From positions 53,021 to 117,020 of the forward strand of contig DBIN01000047.1 of assembly GCA_002296655.1 (NCBI GenBank): DNA of 64,000 nt, in the 5' to 3' direction. This DNA is from Acinetobacter sp. UBA801 (GTDB taxonomy: Bacteria; Pseudomonadota; Gammaproteobacteria; Pseudomonadales; Moraxellaceae). Positions 1 to 9,054 of the stretch are shown here, in pieces (position 1 is the first letter of the stretch; the number at the start of each line of letters is the position of its first letter). The position numbers were made by a program, and so were the translations under genes. The notes under the pieces were generated by a model. The model was given only the letters and a program-made list of their open reading frames with translations. It had not been told where the DNA came from and did not search any database.

Positions 1-844
1 GTTCGATTTGTGGACGTACTTTGCCCAACCAGAACAATTTTGCCGTTTGTTTTAAAAAGTCCTGGCGTGCTTGCGGCTGAATCTGATCTAAATTGTATTC
101 AGTTTCAATACGTGCCAAAGGTGCACTGTCTTCACCATCAACTTTTAAGCCCAAGACGTTTTCTTGGCGACCACGCAACATCGCCAATAAACGATGGGAT
201 GGCACTTTGTTCAGGTTTTCTGAAAAATCAAAGTAATCGCGGAATTTTTTGCCCACTTCTTTTTTCTCATCAGAAGCAACCAAGCTTTTTAATACCGCTG
301 TTTTGGCAAAAATTTCTTTTAATTCGGTGGTCAAGGCAATATTTTGTGCCCATTCATCAATTAGAATGTGTTGCACAGCATCTAGCTGACTGTCTACATC
401 TGGATAGTCTGCATGGCTAAAGCCTGCTAAAGCTTCGCTTGGCTCGACTTGTTCTGCAAAAATTCGCGCTGCAATTGGACCTAAACCTGCTTCTTTGGCT
501 TTAAACGATTTACTAGTACGTTTAGGACGGTAAGGCGCATAAATTTCTTCTAAGGCATTTTTGGTTTCAGCAGCGTTTACCCGTGCCAATAAATCATCAG
601 ATAATTTATCTTGTTCTTTGAGTGATTCTATTACTTTTTCGCGACGCTCATATAAATCACGTAAATACGATAAACGTGTATCGAGCTGACGTAGCTGCGT
701 GTCATCTAAACCTTGCGTCACTTCTTTACGGTAACGTGCAATAAATGGAACGCTAGCACCTTCATCAATAAGTTTGATGGCAGCTTCTACTTGATTTGGT
801 CGTACGGCAAGTTCTTTTGCTAACTGCTGAACTAAGTCAGTCAT
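1..844 (-). CDS. tex: Tex, S1-domain transcription accessory protein (5' part only)
   Basis: This is the N-terminal part of a Tex protein; the gene continues past the left edge. Reading the minus strand from ATG at 844 gives MTDLVQQLAKELAVRPNQVE, then the conserved FIARYRKE and YAPYRPKR stretches of the Tex N-terminal helical region, about 281 residues in all. Tex proteins are roughly 770-790 residues with RuvX/YqgF-like, helix-hairpin-helix and C-terminal S1 RNA-binding domains, which are not in this window. An AGGA about 9 bases upstream supports the start. It is transcribed divergently from ompR. The function in transcription or RNA metabolism is known from the family, not visible here. 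Confidence 0.93.
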   Translation of the reverse strand, partial: MTDLVQQLAKELAVRPNQVEAAIKLIDEGASVPFIARYRKEVTQGLDDTQLRQLDTRLSYLRDLYERREKVIESLKEQDKLSDDLLARVNAAETKNALEEIYAPYRPKRTSKSFKAKEAGLGPIAARIFAEQVEPSEALAGFSHADYPDVDSQLDAVQHILIDEWAQNIALTTELKEIFAKTAVLKSLVASDEKKEVGKKFRDYFDFSENLNKVPSHRLLAMLRGRQENVLGLKVDGEDSAPLARIETEYNLDQIQPQARQDFLKQTAKLFWLGKVRPQIE

Positions 845-1191
845 CGTGTGTGATCCTACAAGGATAAGTACTAAAAGCCATGATTATAAAGACCAAGACT
901 ATAAAATCCACAATTGTTTTATGAATTTTATAAATGGTGGTGTTTTGGCGATTTTTGCCAATTCGGCAAAATTTTATAAATCTAAATAAAATTCAGGCTG
1001 ATGTTAGACTCAAACGGGCAAATATGTCAGTTTTTGGCATGGGAATGCTGTATATATTTGGTATCTATGTCTTGATTTTATCTGCAATATTTGTTGCTTT
1101 AGAGCATAGGCAAAAGATACCAATGAATCGTATACTCAAAGCCAACTCAACTTTTTGTTTACGATGACAATAAAGAATAAAGGAGCACATC
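845..1191. promoter_or_regulatory. Divergent promoter region between tex and ompR
   Basis: This 347-base AT-rich gap must hold the promoters of tex (leftward) and ompR (rightward). I see no strong terminator, RNA gene or clear operator. An open frame at 934-1167 has no ribosome-binding site and no recognisable product, and I do not count it as a gene. Confidence 0.4.
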
Positions 1192-1956
1192 ATGAGTTTA
1201 GTTGTACCTGCTGAAAAAACAGATGCCGTACACAGCGAAACTGACCGCGTTGAACGCATTCTCGTTGTGGATGATGATGTGCGTTTACGTACCCTGTTAC
1301 AACGTTTCTTGGAAGATAAGGGCTTTGTGGTTAAAACTGCCCACGATGCAACGCAAATGGATCGTTTGTTACAGCGTGAACTGTTCTCTTTAATCGTGCT
1401 GGATTTTATGCTGCCTGTAGAAGATGGTTTAAGTATTTGCCGTCGTTTACGTCAATCTAACATCGACACGCCAATTATTATGCTGACGGCTCGCGGCAGT
1501 GACTCTGACCGTATTGCAGGTCTTGAAGCAGGTGCAGATGATTATTTGCCAAAACCATTTAATCCAAACGAGCTGTTAGCACGTATTCGTGCCGTATTGC
1601 GTCGTCAAGTGCGAGAAGTACCAGGCGCACCAAGTCAGCAAATGGAAGTGGTCGGTTTTGGCCCATGGTCGCTAGATTTATCGACCCGTACTTTAACGCG
1701 TGAAGGTCAAGTTGTAACACTGACTACAGGTGAATTTGCGGTACTCAAAGCTTTGGTACAACACCCACGCGAACCTTTGACCCGTGACAAATTGATGAAT
1801 TTGGCACGTGGCCGTGAATGGGGTGCAATGGAACGCTCAATTGATGTTCAAGTTTCTCGTTTACGTCGTTTAATTGAAGAAAACCCTGCCCGCGCACGTT
1901 ATATTCAAACGGTTTGGGGTGTAGGTTATGTATTTGTTCCAGATGGTGCGGAATAA
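1192..1956 (+). CDS. ompR: OmpR-family response regulator
   Basis: A 254-residue response regulator. The receiver domain (about residues 22-135) has the acidic pair in LVVDDDV, the phospho-acceptor aspartate in LIVLDFMLP, a conserved Thr in IIMLTAR and the Lys in DYLPKPFNP. The C-terminal winged helix (about 155-250) includes SIDVQVSRLRRLIEE and the terminal YIQTVWGVGYVF typical of OmpR/PhoB proteins. The start has a strong AAGGAG upstream. It is followed by envZ 168 bases later, the usual partner kinase for osmotic and envelope control. Two hairpins sit in that gap. Confidence 0.95.
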   Translation: MSLVVPAEKTDAVHSETDRVERILVVDDDVRLRTLLQRFLEDKGFVVKTAHDATQMDRLLQRELFSLIVLDFMLPVEDGLSICRRLRQSNIDTPIIMLTARGSDSDRIAGLEAGADDYLPKPFNPNELLARIRAVLRRQVREVPGAPSQQMEVVGFGPWSLDLSTRTLTREGQVVTLTTGEFAVLKALVQHPREPLTRDKLMNLARGREWGAMERSIDVQVSRLRRLIEENPARARYIQTVWGVGYVFVPDGAE

Positions 1957-1965
1957 GTTAGAAAT

Positions 1966-1989
1966 GATGTGAGGCTTCAGCCTCACATC
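1966..1989 (+). other. Hairpin after ompR (10-bp stem, TTCA loop)
   Basis: GATGTGAGGC and its exact complement GCCTCACATC are separated by TTCA, nine bases after the ompR stop codon. There is no run of T after the stem, so a strong intrinsic terminator is not obvious; it may protect the 3' end of ompR mRNA or partly reduce envZ expression. Confidence 0.6.
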
Positions 1990-1995
1990 TTCATA

Positions 1996-2027
1996 CAATG
2001 ATCGAAATTCATACATACCGATCATTG
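1996..2027 (+). other. Inverted repeat between ompR and envZ
   Basis: CAATGATCG (1996-2004) and CGATCATTG (2019-2027) form a perfect 9-bp dyad around a 14-base loop. It follows the first hairpin directly, about 100 bases before envZ. It could be a second RNA hairpin or a protein site; the sequence does not decide. Confidence 0.5.
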
Positions 2028-2124
2028 TGCAAGATTTAAAGAATAGACATTCCAATAAAAAGTATATTCATCATAAAATTTCACTCACCAAATTCGCTTT
2101 ACAACCTCTGCCACAGGACAAGAT

Positions 2125-3585
2125 GTGAAACTCGAACCCCTCGACCCACAAGAATTTACCGATTATGTGGCGTATTCTGAAAAGAAACGTACACGCTGGG
2201 AGCGTTTTTTGGACAAAATCAAACCACGTTCTGCCGCGATGCGCACTGCGGTGCTGGTGGTTTTTGTGGTGCTGTTCAGTCTGTTTATGTCGTTGTGGTT
2301 CTTTTGGCGCACTTTGTATTTACCTGAAATTCAACAGCATGCGCGCTATTTAGCGGTTGAACTGGAAATTTTAAACAATCCAGATTTGCGCATTTTTCAC
2401 AATGAAGCCGAAGTCGATGTTGATGCATGGCTCAAAAATCGGGTCGGCATTGAATATGTGACCGATCCACGTGAGTATCCGAATGTACGGGAAAAAGTGA
2501 TTGCCGAATTTTTTACCCGACAAATTGAAAAGAAGCTAGCAACTGAATTAAAAATGCAGGATGTCACGGTCTATTTCCAGTTCAAACCAAGCCCGCGTAT
2601 TTGGATTCAAACCCCAGAAATGAATGGCAACTGGGTACGTGAACCCCTCAAAACCTATGCCAATTACAGTCCTGAACTGGTGTTTGGCTGGCTCTTGGGT
2701 ATCCCACTTTTCGCAGCCGCTATTATTTTAACTTTGGTGCGTCAGCTGAACCGTCCTTTGCGTCGTCTGCAAAATGCCGCCAACAGCTACAGTAAAACAG
2801 GTAAAGCCCCTTATTTGGAAACCAATCACGGCCCGCAGGAAATTCGTGAGGTCAACCAAGCCTTTAACCACATGATTTATACCTTGGAACAGACTGAACG
2901 TGACCGTCGTATCATGTTGGCGGGTATTTCACATGACCTGCGCACGCCACTGACACGGATTCGTTTAAGTGCTGAAATGATGCCTGATGATGATTTTTTA
3001 AAAGAAGGCTTAATTTACGATGTAGAAGATATGGATGCGATTTTGAATCAATTCATTTCTTATATGCGTGATGGTTCTGATGAAGAATTACAAGAAACCG
3101 ATTTAAATGTTTTGCTGCAGGAATTGATTATTCAATTTAAACCGTTGGATATTCGCTTTAACGCACAAGAATTACCTCTAATTCAGGCGCGTAGTTTGTC
3201 ACTAAAACGTCTGATTGGTAACTTGATTAACAACTCTAAACGCTATGGTGCAGAGCCAATTGAGTTGTCTGCAGAAGTGCTGGATGAACACATTCGGATT
3301 AGCGTGGCAGACAACGGTACAGGCATTCCAGAAGACCAAATTGCCGATTTAATGCAGCCTTTTGTACGCGGCAATGAAGCACGTACTGTACAAGGCAGTG
3401 GCTTAGGTTTGGCAATTGTAAAACGTATTGTTGATATTCATCAGGGCGAGCTCACCATTCAAAACCGTGAACACGGTGGTCTTGAAGCCATCATTACCCT
3501 GCCGTTACAACCTGAAATCGTTGAAGAAAAAAATAATGTTGGCACGCTGGAAAAAATCAAACAAAGTTTGAGTGAACATTTCTAA
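2125..3585 (+). CDS. envZ: Sensor histidine kinase EnvZ
   Basis: A 486-residue inner-membrane sensor kinase, partner of OmpR. A first membrane helix lies near residues 39-62, a periplasmic segment follows to about 190, and a second helix lies near 190-208, followed by a HAMP domain. The phospho-acceptor His is in AGISHDLRTPLTRIRL. The ATPase domain shows the N-box LIGNLINNSKRYG, the G1 box VADNGTGIPE and the G2 box GSGLGLAIV. Start is GTG with AGGA upstream. A short acidic and basic tail follows the kinase core. Family and role are secure; the ligand in this organism is unknown. Confidence 0.95.
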   Translation: MKLEPLDPQEFTDYVAYSEKKRTRWERFLDKIKPRSAAMRTAVLVVFVVLFSLFMSLWFFWRTLYLPEIQQHARYLAVELEILNNPDLRIFHNEAEVDVDAWLKNRVGIEYVTDPREYPNVREKVIAEFFTRQIEKKLATELKMQDVTVYFQFKPSPRIWIQTPEMNGNWVREPLKTYANYSPELVFGWLLGIPLFAAAIILTLVRQLNRPLRRLQNAANSYSKTGKAPYLETNHGPQEIREVNQAFNHMIYTLEQTERDRRIMLAGISHDLRTPLTRIRLSAEMMPDDDFLKEGLIYDVEDMDAILNQFISYMRDGSDEELQETDLNVLLQELIIQFKPLDIRFNAQELPLIQARSLSLKRLIGNLINNSKRYGAEPIELSAEVLDEHIRISVADNGTGIPEDQIADLMQPFVRGNEARTVQGSGLGLAIVKRIVDIHQGELTIQNREHGGLEAIITLPLQPEIVEEKNNVGTLEKIKQSLSEHF

Positions 3586-3892
3586 ACGGCTGATTCATTT
3601 GATCTCCATCTGGCTTGCTATATAGCAATTTCAGACCAACAGCAAATCGCAGGAAGGATCAAAGCAAAAACTTCTCACAGCGCATATCAAAATTGTATAA
3701 AAATATATCAAATAAATTTTTACATTTATCAAGTGATATATAAATAAACAATAAATTCAACTATTTATATATTATTTAATATTTTTATACCACCATTTAG
3801 GCAAAAAATTAGACCTTAGCCTAACACCTATGCAAAATACCTTTTTTGATCGGTACAATCGGTATCAGTTTAGTATTTTACGAGAGTTCACC
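3586..3892. promoter_or_regulatory. AT-rich upstream region of the CoA-transferase gene
   Basis: This gap of just over 300 bases holds a 14-bp palindrome TTGCTATATAGCAA (3615-3628) and a very AT-rich stretch (3690-3790) likely to contain the promoter of the next gene. No terminator with a T-run is evident after envZ and no RNA gene is recognised. Confidence 0.4.
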
Positions 3893-5416
3893 ATGTCTTT
3901 AGATCGCATTCGTTTAGCCTCCCTCCACGACAAAGTAATCAGCGCAGAACAAGCTGCTGAATTCGTTCAAGATGGTATGACCGTAGGTATGAGTGGCTTT
4001 ACTCGTGCGGGTGAAGCAAAAGCAGTTCCACTTGCATTGGTTGCACGTGCAAAAACCAATCCTTTAAAAATTGATTTAATTACAGGTGCAAGTCTAGGTA
4101 ACGATTTAGACAAGCAATTGACTGAAGCTGGTGTTTTGGCACGCCGTATGCCGTTCCAAGTAGACAACACTTTGCGTAAAGCAATTAATCAAGGTCAAGT
4201 TATGTTTATTGACCAGCACTTGTCTGAAACTGTTGAGCAAATGCGTAACAATACGCTTAAACGCCCAGACATCGCGATTGTTGAAGCAGTAGCTATTACT
4301 GAAGACAGCTTAATTATTCCAACAACTTCTGTAGGTAACTCTGCAAGCTTTGTTGAATTTGCAGATAAAGTCATTATTGAAATCAACACTACGGTAAGCA
4401 CAGAATTTGAAGGTCTACACGACATTTATATTCCTGAAGCACGCCCAACACGTGGTCCAGTACCGTTAACTCACGTTGACCAACGTATCGGTACCAAAGG
4501 TATTCAGTTAGACCCAGCGAAAGTTGTAGGTATTGTATTTAACGATACTTTGCTTGACTCTCCATCTAACGTGACTGATCCAGATGACGAAACTCAAGCT
4601 ATTGCAGATCACTTGATCGCATTCTTTGAAAATGAAGTTGCACAAGGTCGTTTACCGAAAAACCTAGCGCCATTACAAGCAGGTATCGGTTCAATTGCAA
4701 ACGCAGTATTAACAGGCTTCAAACACTCTAACTTTGAAGACTTGGTCATGTACTCAGAAGTACTTCAAGACTGTACCTTTGAATTGATTGATGCAGGCAA
4801 AATGAAGTTCGCTTCTGGCTGTTCAATGACTTTGTCTGAAAAATGTGGTGATCGCGTATTTGGCAATCTTGCACACTACAAAGACAAATTCATTTTACGC
4901 CCACAAGAAATTTCTAACTTCCCAGAGTTAGTTCGTCGTTTAGGCATCATTGGTATTAACACTGCACTTGAGTTTGATATTTACGGTAACGTGAACTCAA
5001 CACACGTATGCGGTACCAAAATGATGAACGGTATTGGTGGTTCAGGTGACTTCGCGCGTAACGCACACTTGGCGATTTTCGTGACTAAATCAATTGCGAA
5101 AGGCGGTGACATTTCATCTATCGTTCCAATGGCTGCGCACGTAGACCACAACGAACACGACGTTGACATTTTGGTTACTGAGCAAGGTTTAGCAGATTTA
5201 CGCGGTCTTGCACCACGTGAACGCGCTCGTGCGATTATCGACAACTGTGTACACCCAATGTACCGCAATGCCTTGAACGATTACTTCGAGCGTGCATGTG
5301 CAAAAGGTGGTCACACGCCTCACCTACTTCGTGAAGCATTGTCTTGGCATGCAAACTTCGAAGAACATGGTCACATGTTGACTCCTGCACAACAAGAATC
5401 TGCGCAACCAGCGTAA
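3893..5416 (+). CDS. Succinate CoA-transferase / acetyl-CoA hydrolase family protein
   Basis: A 507-residue class I CoA-transferase of the AarC/YgfH succinate CoA-transferase group, which moves CoA between acetyl- or propionyl-CoA and succinate. Evidence is the N-terminal glycine-rich GMTVGMSGFTRAGEAKAVP, the LVMYSEVLQD segment whose Glu matches the catalytic glutamate of AarC, and the C-terminal MNGIGGSGDFARNA motif followed by SIVPMAAHVDHNEHDVD. An upstream in-frame ATG at 3830 would add 21 residues without family support; I chose 3893, which begins MSLDRIRLASLHDK. It ends in a strong terminator. Whether it serves acetate use or propionate cannot be told from sequence; acs lies elsewhere in this window. 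Confidence 0.88.
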   Translation: MSLDRIRLASLHDKVISAEQAAEFVQDGMTVGMSGFTRAGEAKAVPLALVARAKTNPLKIDLITGASLGNDLDKQLTEAGVLARRMPFQVDNTLRKAINQGQVMFIDQHLSETVEQMRNNTLKRPDIAIVEAVAITEDSLIIPTTSVGNSASFVEFADKVIIEINTTVSTEFEGLHDIYIPEARPTRGPVPLTHVDQRIGTKGIQLDPAKVVGIVFNDTLLDSPSNVTDPDDETQAIADHLIAFFENEVAQGRLPKNLAPLQAGIGSIANAVLTGFKHSNFEDLVMYSEVLQDCTFELIDAGKMKFASGCSMTLSEKCGDRVFGNLAHYKDKFILRPQEISNFPELVRRLGIIGINTALEFDIYGNVNSTHVCGTKMMNGIGGSGDFARNAHLAIFVTKSIAKGGDISSIVPMAAHVDHNEHDVDILVTEQGLADLRGLAPRERARAIIDNCVHPMYRNALNDYFERACAKGGHTPHLLREALSWHANFEEHGHMLTPAQQESAQPA

Positions 5417-5428
5417 CTCATGTGCAAT

Positions 5429-5460
5429 AAAAAACGCCCTGATTTTTCAGGGCGTTTTTT
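5429..5460. terminator. Intrinsic terminator, usable on both strands
   Basis: AAAACGCCCTGA and its complement flank a TTTT loop, followed by a T-run; the A-run on the other side would serve the convergent gene ending at 5521. Confidence 0.9.
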
Positions 5461-5520
5461 ATGTCTTAGGTTTTTATGTTTTAGATTGCCACAAGGTCAT
5501 TTGCGACAACGCCTTCCACT

Positions 5521-5916
5521 TTACTCAAATGCCAAAGCTTTAAATTCATCTATAAAATGCTGCCCTAACTGGCGTAAACCATCCACACTGAGTGTGGTTT
5601 CAATCACACCTAAAGACACGACATCACGTTGAATTTGCAGCACAGTTTGACCTTGCGGATTGATATAAAAACGAGAACCTAAAGCTGCAAAGTTACTTGC
5701 CAAGTCTTGGTTTTGTTCAAATCGAACTTGATTCACCAGATCTTGCGCAGTAAAACGGTATTGATCTTGTACTAAATTCAGGGTGTTGGATTGCCCGTAT
5801 TCAGCACTTAATGCATGATCATCCAAGGCCTGTAAAGGCTGATCAAGATTGGCAAAAGCAGTCACAGGAAGGCACAGCACAAGGCCGAATAAAACAGGGA
5901 GAGAGAATTTAAACAT
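5521..5916 (-). CDS. Small exported protein of unknown function
   Basis: A 131-residue protein with a clear signal peptide: MFKFSLPVLFGLVLCLPVTAFA, with likely cleavage after AFA. The mature part (about 109 residues) has no motif I recognise; it contains the segment FYINPQGQTVLQIQRDVV, which looks beta-rich. I moved the start from an upstream in-frame ATG at 5973 to 5916 because the signal peptide begins there and GAGGT lies 5-9 bases upstream. It is convergent with the CoA-transferase gene. It probably acts in the periplasm. Confidence 0.75.
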   Translation of the reverse strand: MFKFSLPVLFGLVLCLPVTAFANLDQPLQALDDHALSAEYGQSNTLNLVQDQYRFTAQDLVNQVRFEQNQDLASNFAALGSRFYINPQGQTVLQIQRDVVSLGVIETTLSVDGLRQLGQHFIDEFKALAFE

Positions 5917-6014
5917 AGAACACCTCACACATTCCGTCATTACACGTGTGGAGAAATATCCTTTTTCACCCAAGCCTTATTTTAATCTCAATGCCATCTA
6001 AAAACAGTGATTTT

Positions 6015-6749
6015 TTATACCAAACAACCTAAACGCAGCAAAACGGGAAACTCAATTTCCAAGTCCTGAGCAGGTTGCTGCTGCAACAATTGCTGTAATT
6101 CAAGCAAAGGCGTCTCTATATGCTGCTTTAAATAATGCTGCAGTCCCGACCAAGTGTTTAAATAATTCAGCAATTGTGCTGCCGACCAGCGATATTTTAG
6201 GCAAAGTTCAGGTGTCACAATTTCTTTAAATGGGAAAGGAATCGTGCGATATAAGTCATCAATATAACGGCGCTCAGCATCCCAATAACCTTTTAAGGTC
6301 TGAAAATACAAGCGTTGAATTGCGGCATTCACCTCAGTATCTACAACTTGAATCAGCCCATAGCCCACCGCAGCGAATACTCCACTCGGTTTTAGCACCC
6401 GATGTACTTCGGCGTAAAAGGCTTCAAAATTGAACCAGTGAATCGCTTGCGCAACGGTAATTAAATCCACACTTGCATCTGCCAATCCACTGTCTTGCGC
6501 CAAACAAGCGCGATAACGCACATTCGCCCATTGTGGTGCTTGATCCAACTGTGCCTGACTTAAATCTGTGGCTAAAATCTGCTGAAAATGTGGTGCTAAT
6601 AACTGAGTAAACTGCCCTGAACCTGCACCGCAGTCCCATGCCAAACCGTGCTCTGGCACATACTGTAAAATCGTATCGACAATTGCGGTTGAATATTGTG
6701 GACGTGCCTGACGATATAAATCGCTGCCCTGCGAAAACAAATCTTTCAT
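6015..6749 (-). CDS. Class I SAM-dependent methyltransferase
   Basis: A 244-residue methyltransferase. The SAM-binding motif I is WDCGAGSGQFT near residue 40, followed by an acidic residue in LATDLSQAQL and the motif IV region VDLITVAQAIHWFNFEAF, a Methyltransf_11 pattern. Proteins beginning FSQGSDLYRQARPQYS are common small-molecule methyltransferases of unknown substrate. The start at 6749 (MKDLF) fits the family; an alternative ATG at 6767 also has AAGGA nearby but with tight spacing. It lies downstream of two tRNA-Phe genes and is not obviously co-transcribed with them, since a terminator intervenes. Confidence 0.85.
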   Translation of the reverse strand: MKDLFSQGSDLYRQARPQYSTAIVDTILQYVPEHGLAWDCGAGSGQFTQLLAPHFQQILATDLSQAQLDQAPQWANVRYRACLAQDSGLADASVDLITVAQAIHWFNFEAFYAEVHRVLKPSGVFAAVGYGLIQVVDTEVNAAIQRLYFQTLKGYWDAERRYIDDLYRTIPFPFKEIVTPELCLKYRWSAAQLLNYLNTWSGLQHYLKQHIETPLLELQQLLQQQPAQDLEIEFPVLLRLGCLV

Positions 6750-6880
6750 GCTGCATTCCCGGACCATGAGTCCTTCATTCTAATCCAGCTTTTTTTCACA
6801 GGTATCGTAGACTTTAGATGAAGATGCAAAGCGGCTTTGAGTACAAGGCTTTGTTTTAGACATAAAAAAAATTGGGGCAT

Positions 6881-6907
6881 AAAAAAAACCCCAAACACTG
6901 TTTGGGG
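6881..6907 (-). terminator. Terminator after tRNA-Phe
   Basis: CCCCAAA...TTTGGGG stem at 6889-6907 with, on the minus strand, eight T residues following. It ends transcription of the tRNA-Phe gene just upstream. The plus strand also has a T-run. Confidence 0.85.
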
Positions 6908-6918
6908 TTTTTTGAATA

Positions 6919-6994
6919 TGGTGGCGAGACCCAGGATCGAACTGGGGACACACGGATTTTCAATCCGTTGCTCTACCGACTGAGCTATCACGCC
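6919..6994 (-). tRNA. tRNA-Phe (GAA), second of two
   Basis: A 76-base gene on the minus strand folds as a standard tRNA: D arm AGCTCAGTCGGTAGAGC, anticodon stem ACGGA/TCCGT around TTGAAAA (anticodon GAA), T arm CCCAG TTCGATC CTGGG and an encoded CCA. The acceptor stem GGCGTGA/TCTCGCC has a T-T mismatch at the fifth pair, present in both copies, so it is likely genuine. Confidence 0.96.
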
Positions 6995-7075
6995 AATGCC
7001 GTGTATTAAGCCGTATCTCGGCTGAATAGTCAATAAAAATCATCACTTTTTTATTTGATCGCATAAACTTTATGC

Positions 7076-7104
7076 AAAAAAAATCCCTGATGGGATCAGG
7101 GATT
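7076..7104 (-). terminator. Terminator between the two tRNA-Phe genes
   Basis: AATCCCTGA and TCAGGGATT form a 9-bp stem with a 5-base loop; on the minus strand it is followed by a run of T. It lies 25 bases after the upstream tRNA-Phe copy, so each copy may be its own unit. Confidence 0.85.
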
Positions 7105-7128
7105 GAAAACGTTTAACCGTTTTGAATA

Positions 7129-7204
7129 TGGTGGCGAGACCCAGGATCGAACTGGGGACACACGGATTTTCAATCCGTTGCTCTACCGACTGAGCTATCA
7201 CGCC
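7129..7204 (-). tRNA. tRNA-Phe (GAA), first of two
   Basis: Identical over its 76 bases to the copy at 6919-6994, with about 10 bases of shared flank on each side (TTTGAATATGG and CGCCAATG), consistent with a tandem duplication. Anticodon GAA, CCA encoded. Confidence 0.96.
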
Positions 7205-7346
7205 AATGACGCGTATTAAACAGTTTCAGCTGTAAATCGTCAATAGTCTTTTTCGCTTTTCAGTGTAAATGTTTACTTTTAAAGCAACATCTGCATGAAT
7301 TGGATGGAAAAACACCTTGTATTATAGACTTAGTGGCTATGACGAC

Positions 7347-7724
7347 TCACAACTTACCCAAATGCGCTAAACAACGATGAATCGCACCACAGCCTGGCTG
7401 AAAATGCTGCACACCTTTTGCTTCTTCCATACGGCACACTTCACTTACCAAGCGATCTGCCACGCCTCGACCTCGGTTTGCAGGATGCACCACAATATAT
7501 TCAAGCGTGCGATGATCATCTTGGCCTGTACACCAAATCGCACCAATCACTTTAGTATTAAATTCTGCCGTGTAAAGTAGGGTATACTGAGCCAAGTTCT
7601 GCTCAAGTTGGCTTACCGCATCTTGCCCATCGCCAAATTCAGGGCTGGTATCATACAGTCGCTCAAGCTGGCTGCGCACTTCGGTATTTTCTAGTGAAGT
7701 ATAGGCATGTACGGTAATAGGCAT
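7347..7724 (-). CDS. GNAT-family protein, possibly PanZ/PanM-like
   Basis: A 125-residue single-domain N-acetyltransferase-fold protein. The acetyl-CoA pyrophosphate loop is visible as VVHPANRGRGVADRLV after the beta-strand TLEYI. The short length, and a C-terminal end that replaces the usual substrate-binding part, resemble the acetyl-CoA sensor PanZ, which matures and regulates aspartate decarboxylase PanD; that assignment is an inference from overall resemblance, and a generic small acetyltransferase is the alternative. It is transcribed away from hisB. Confidence 0.7.
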   Translation of the reverse strand: MPITVHAYTSLENTEVRSQLERLYDTSPEFGDGQDAVSQLEQNLAQYTLLYTAEFNTKVIGAIWCTGQDDHRTLEYIVVHPANRGRGVADRLVSEVCRMEEAKGVQHFQPGCGAIHRCLAHLGKL

Positions 7725-7821
7725 TGATTAACCCTCCTGAGCAATCTAATATGCTGAGACTTCGTCACAGCGAAAACATTTTACATCAATCATTTTTGAC
7801 GTTTTTTTGAGGAACGTGTCT

Positions 7822-8415
7822 ATGACCCAACGTATCAGTGAAGTGGTGAGGAATACCAACGAAACTAAAATTCGAGTTCGTGTGAATCTGGACGGTACGG
7901 GTCAAGGCACACTCAACACTGGAGTTCCATTTTTAGACCATATGATTGATCAAATCAAGCGACACGGTTTGTTTGATATTGATATTCATTGTGATGGCGA
8001 CTTGGAAATTGATGATCACCACACTGTGGAAGACTGCGGTATTACGCTTGGACAAGCTTTTGCTCAAGCTTTGGGTGATAAAAAAGGTTTACGACGCTAC
8101 GGTCACTTTTACGCACCGCTTGATGAATCTTTAAGCCGCGTGATTGTAGATTTATCGGGCCGTCCGGGTTTATTTATGGATATTCCATTTACCCGCGCGC
8201 GTATTGGTACTTTTGATGTGGATTTATTCTCAGAATTCTTCCAAGGCTTTGTCAACCACGCGCTAATGACGCTGCACATCGACAACCTCAAAGGTAAAAA
8301 CAGCCACCACCAAATTGAAAGCGTATTTAAAGCATTTGCACGTGCTTTACGCATGGCATGTGAAGTCGATCCGCGTGCTGAAAATACAGTGGCATCAACC
8401 AAAGGAACACTCTAA
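7822..8415 (+). CDS. hisB: Imidazoleglycerol-phosphate dehydratase HisB
   Basis: A 197-residue monofunctional HisB that dehydrates imidazole glycerol phosphate to imidazole acetol phosphate, the seventh step of histidine synthesis. Metal-binding motifs are present: [19 protein letters not shown] and, in the second repeat, [13 protein letters not shown]. It lacks the N-terminal phosphatase domain seen in enterobacterial HisB. The ATG at 7822 follows GAGGA at 7808-7812. Its stop codon overlaps the hisH start by one base (TAATG), so the two are co-translated. Confidence 0.97.
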   Translation: MTQRISEVVRNTNETKIRVRVNLDGTGQGTLNTGVPFLDHMIDQIKRHGLFDIDIHCDGDLEIDDHHTVEDCGITLGQAFAQALGDKKGLRRYGHFYAPLDESLSRVIVDLSGRPGLFMDIPFTRARIGTFDVDLFSEFFQGFVNHALMTLHIDNLKGKNSHHQIESVFKAFARALRMACEVDPRAENTVASTKGTL

Positions 8416-9032
8416 TGACCCGAATTGCCCTTCTTGACTATGGCATGGGAAATTTACACTCTGCAGCGAAAGCTTTAGAGCATGTGGGTGCAACGGTAGA
8501 TGTGACCAATGACCCAAAACTGATTGCACAAGCCGATAAAATTGTGTTTCCAGGTGTGGGTGCCATGCGTGACTGTATGCAAGGCATGCATGAAGCTGGC
8601 ATTGATGAGGTGGTGCGCAATGCGGTCTTTAATAAACCTGTACTTGCAATTTGTGTAGGCATGCAGGCATTGATGCAACATTCTGAAGAAAATGGTGGTG
8701 CAGATGCACTGGGTGTTTTTGCAGGCACAGTCAAACGCTTTCCTGAAGTACCAGGTTTGAAAGTACCACACATGGGCTGGAATCAGGTACATCAACGTGA
8801 CCCGAGCCACCCTATGTGGAACAACATTGAACAAGATGCACGTTTTTACTTCGTGCATAGTTTTTATGTGGAACCACAAAATGAAAAAATCGTGGCTGCG
8901 ACCTGTGATTATGGTTTAACTTTCTGTACGGCCCTGCATCAAGAAAACTTGTTTGCAACACAGTTCCATCCAGAAAAAAGTCACACTGTTGGTTTGCAGT
9001 TACTAAAAAACTTTGTGGAATGGAACATCTAA
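8415..9032 (+). CDS. hisH: Imidazole glycerol phosphate synthase glutaminase subunit HisH
   Basis: A 205-residue class I glutamine amidotransferase supplying ammonia to HisF. The nucleophile Cys lies in [10 protein letters not shown], and the His and Glu of the triad lie in THFHPEKSH-like [10 protein letters not shown]. The N-terminal [19 protein letters not shown] is diagnostic. It overlaps hisB by one base. Its partner hisF is 5.6 kb downstream, separated by unrelated genes, so subunit balance is set by separate promoters here. A terminator at 9055 closes the hisBH unit. Confidence 0.97.
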   Translation: MTRIALLDYGMGNLHSAAKALEHVGATVDVTNDPKLIAQADKIVFPGVGAMRDCMQGMHEAGIDEVVRNAVFNKPVLAICVGMQALMQHSEENGGADALGVFAGTVKRFPEVPGLKVPHMGWNQVHQRDPSHPMWNNIEQDARFYFVHSFYVEPQNEKIVAATCDYGLTFCTALHQENLFATQFHPEKSHTVGLQLLKNFVEWNI

Positions 9033-9054
9033 TATTCAAGATGATCCTCCCTTT

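Noticed and set aside
934-1167. Open frame of 77 codons upstream of ompR
   Set aside because: No ribosome-binding site, odd composition and it lies in a divergent promoter region.
5420-5632. Small frame after the CoA-transferase gene
   Set aside because: It runs through a terminator and antisense into the exported-protein gene.
6746-7033. Open frame crossing a tRNA-Phe gene
   Set aside because: It reads through the tRNA and its terminator, so it is an accidental frame.
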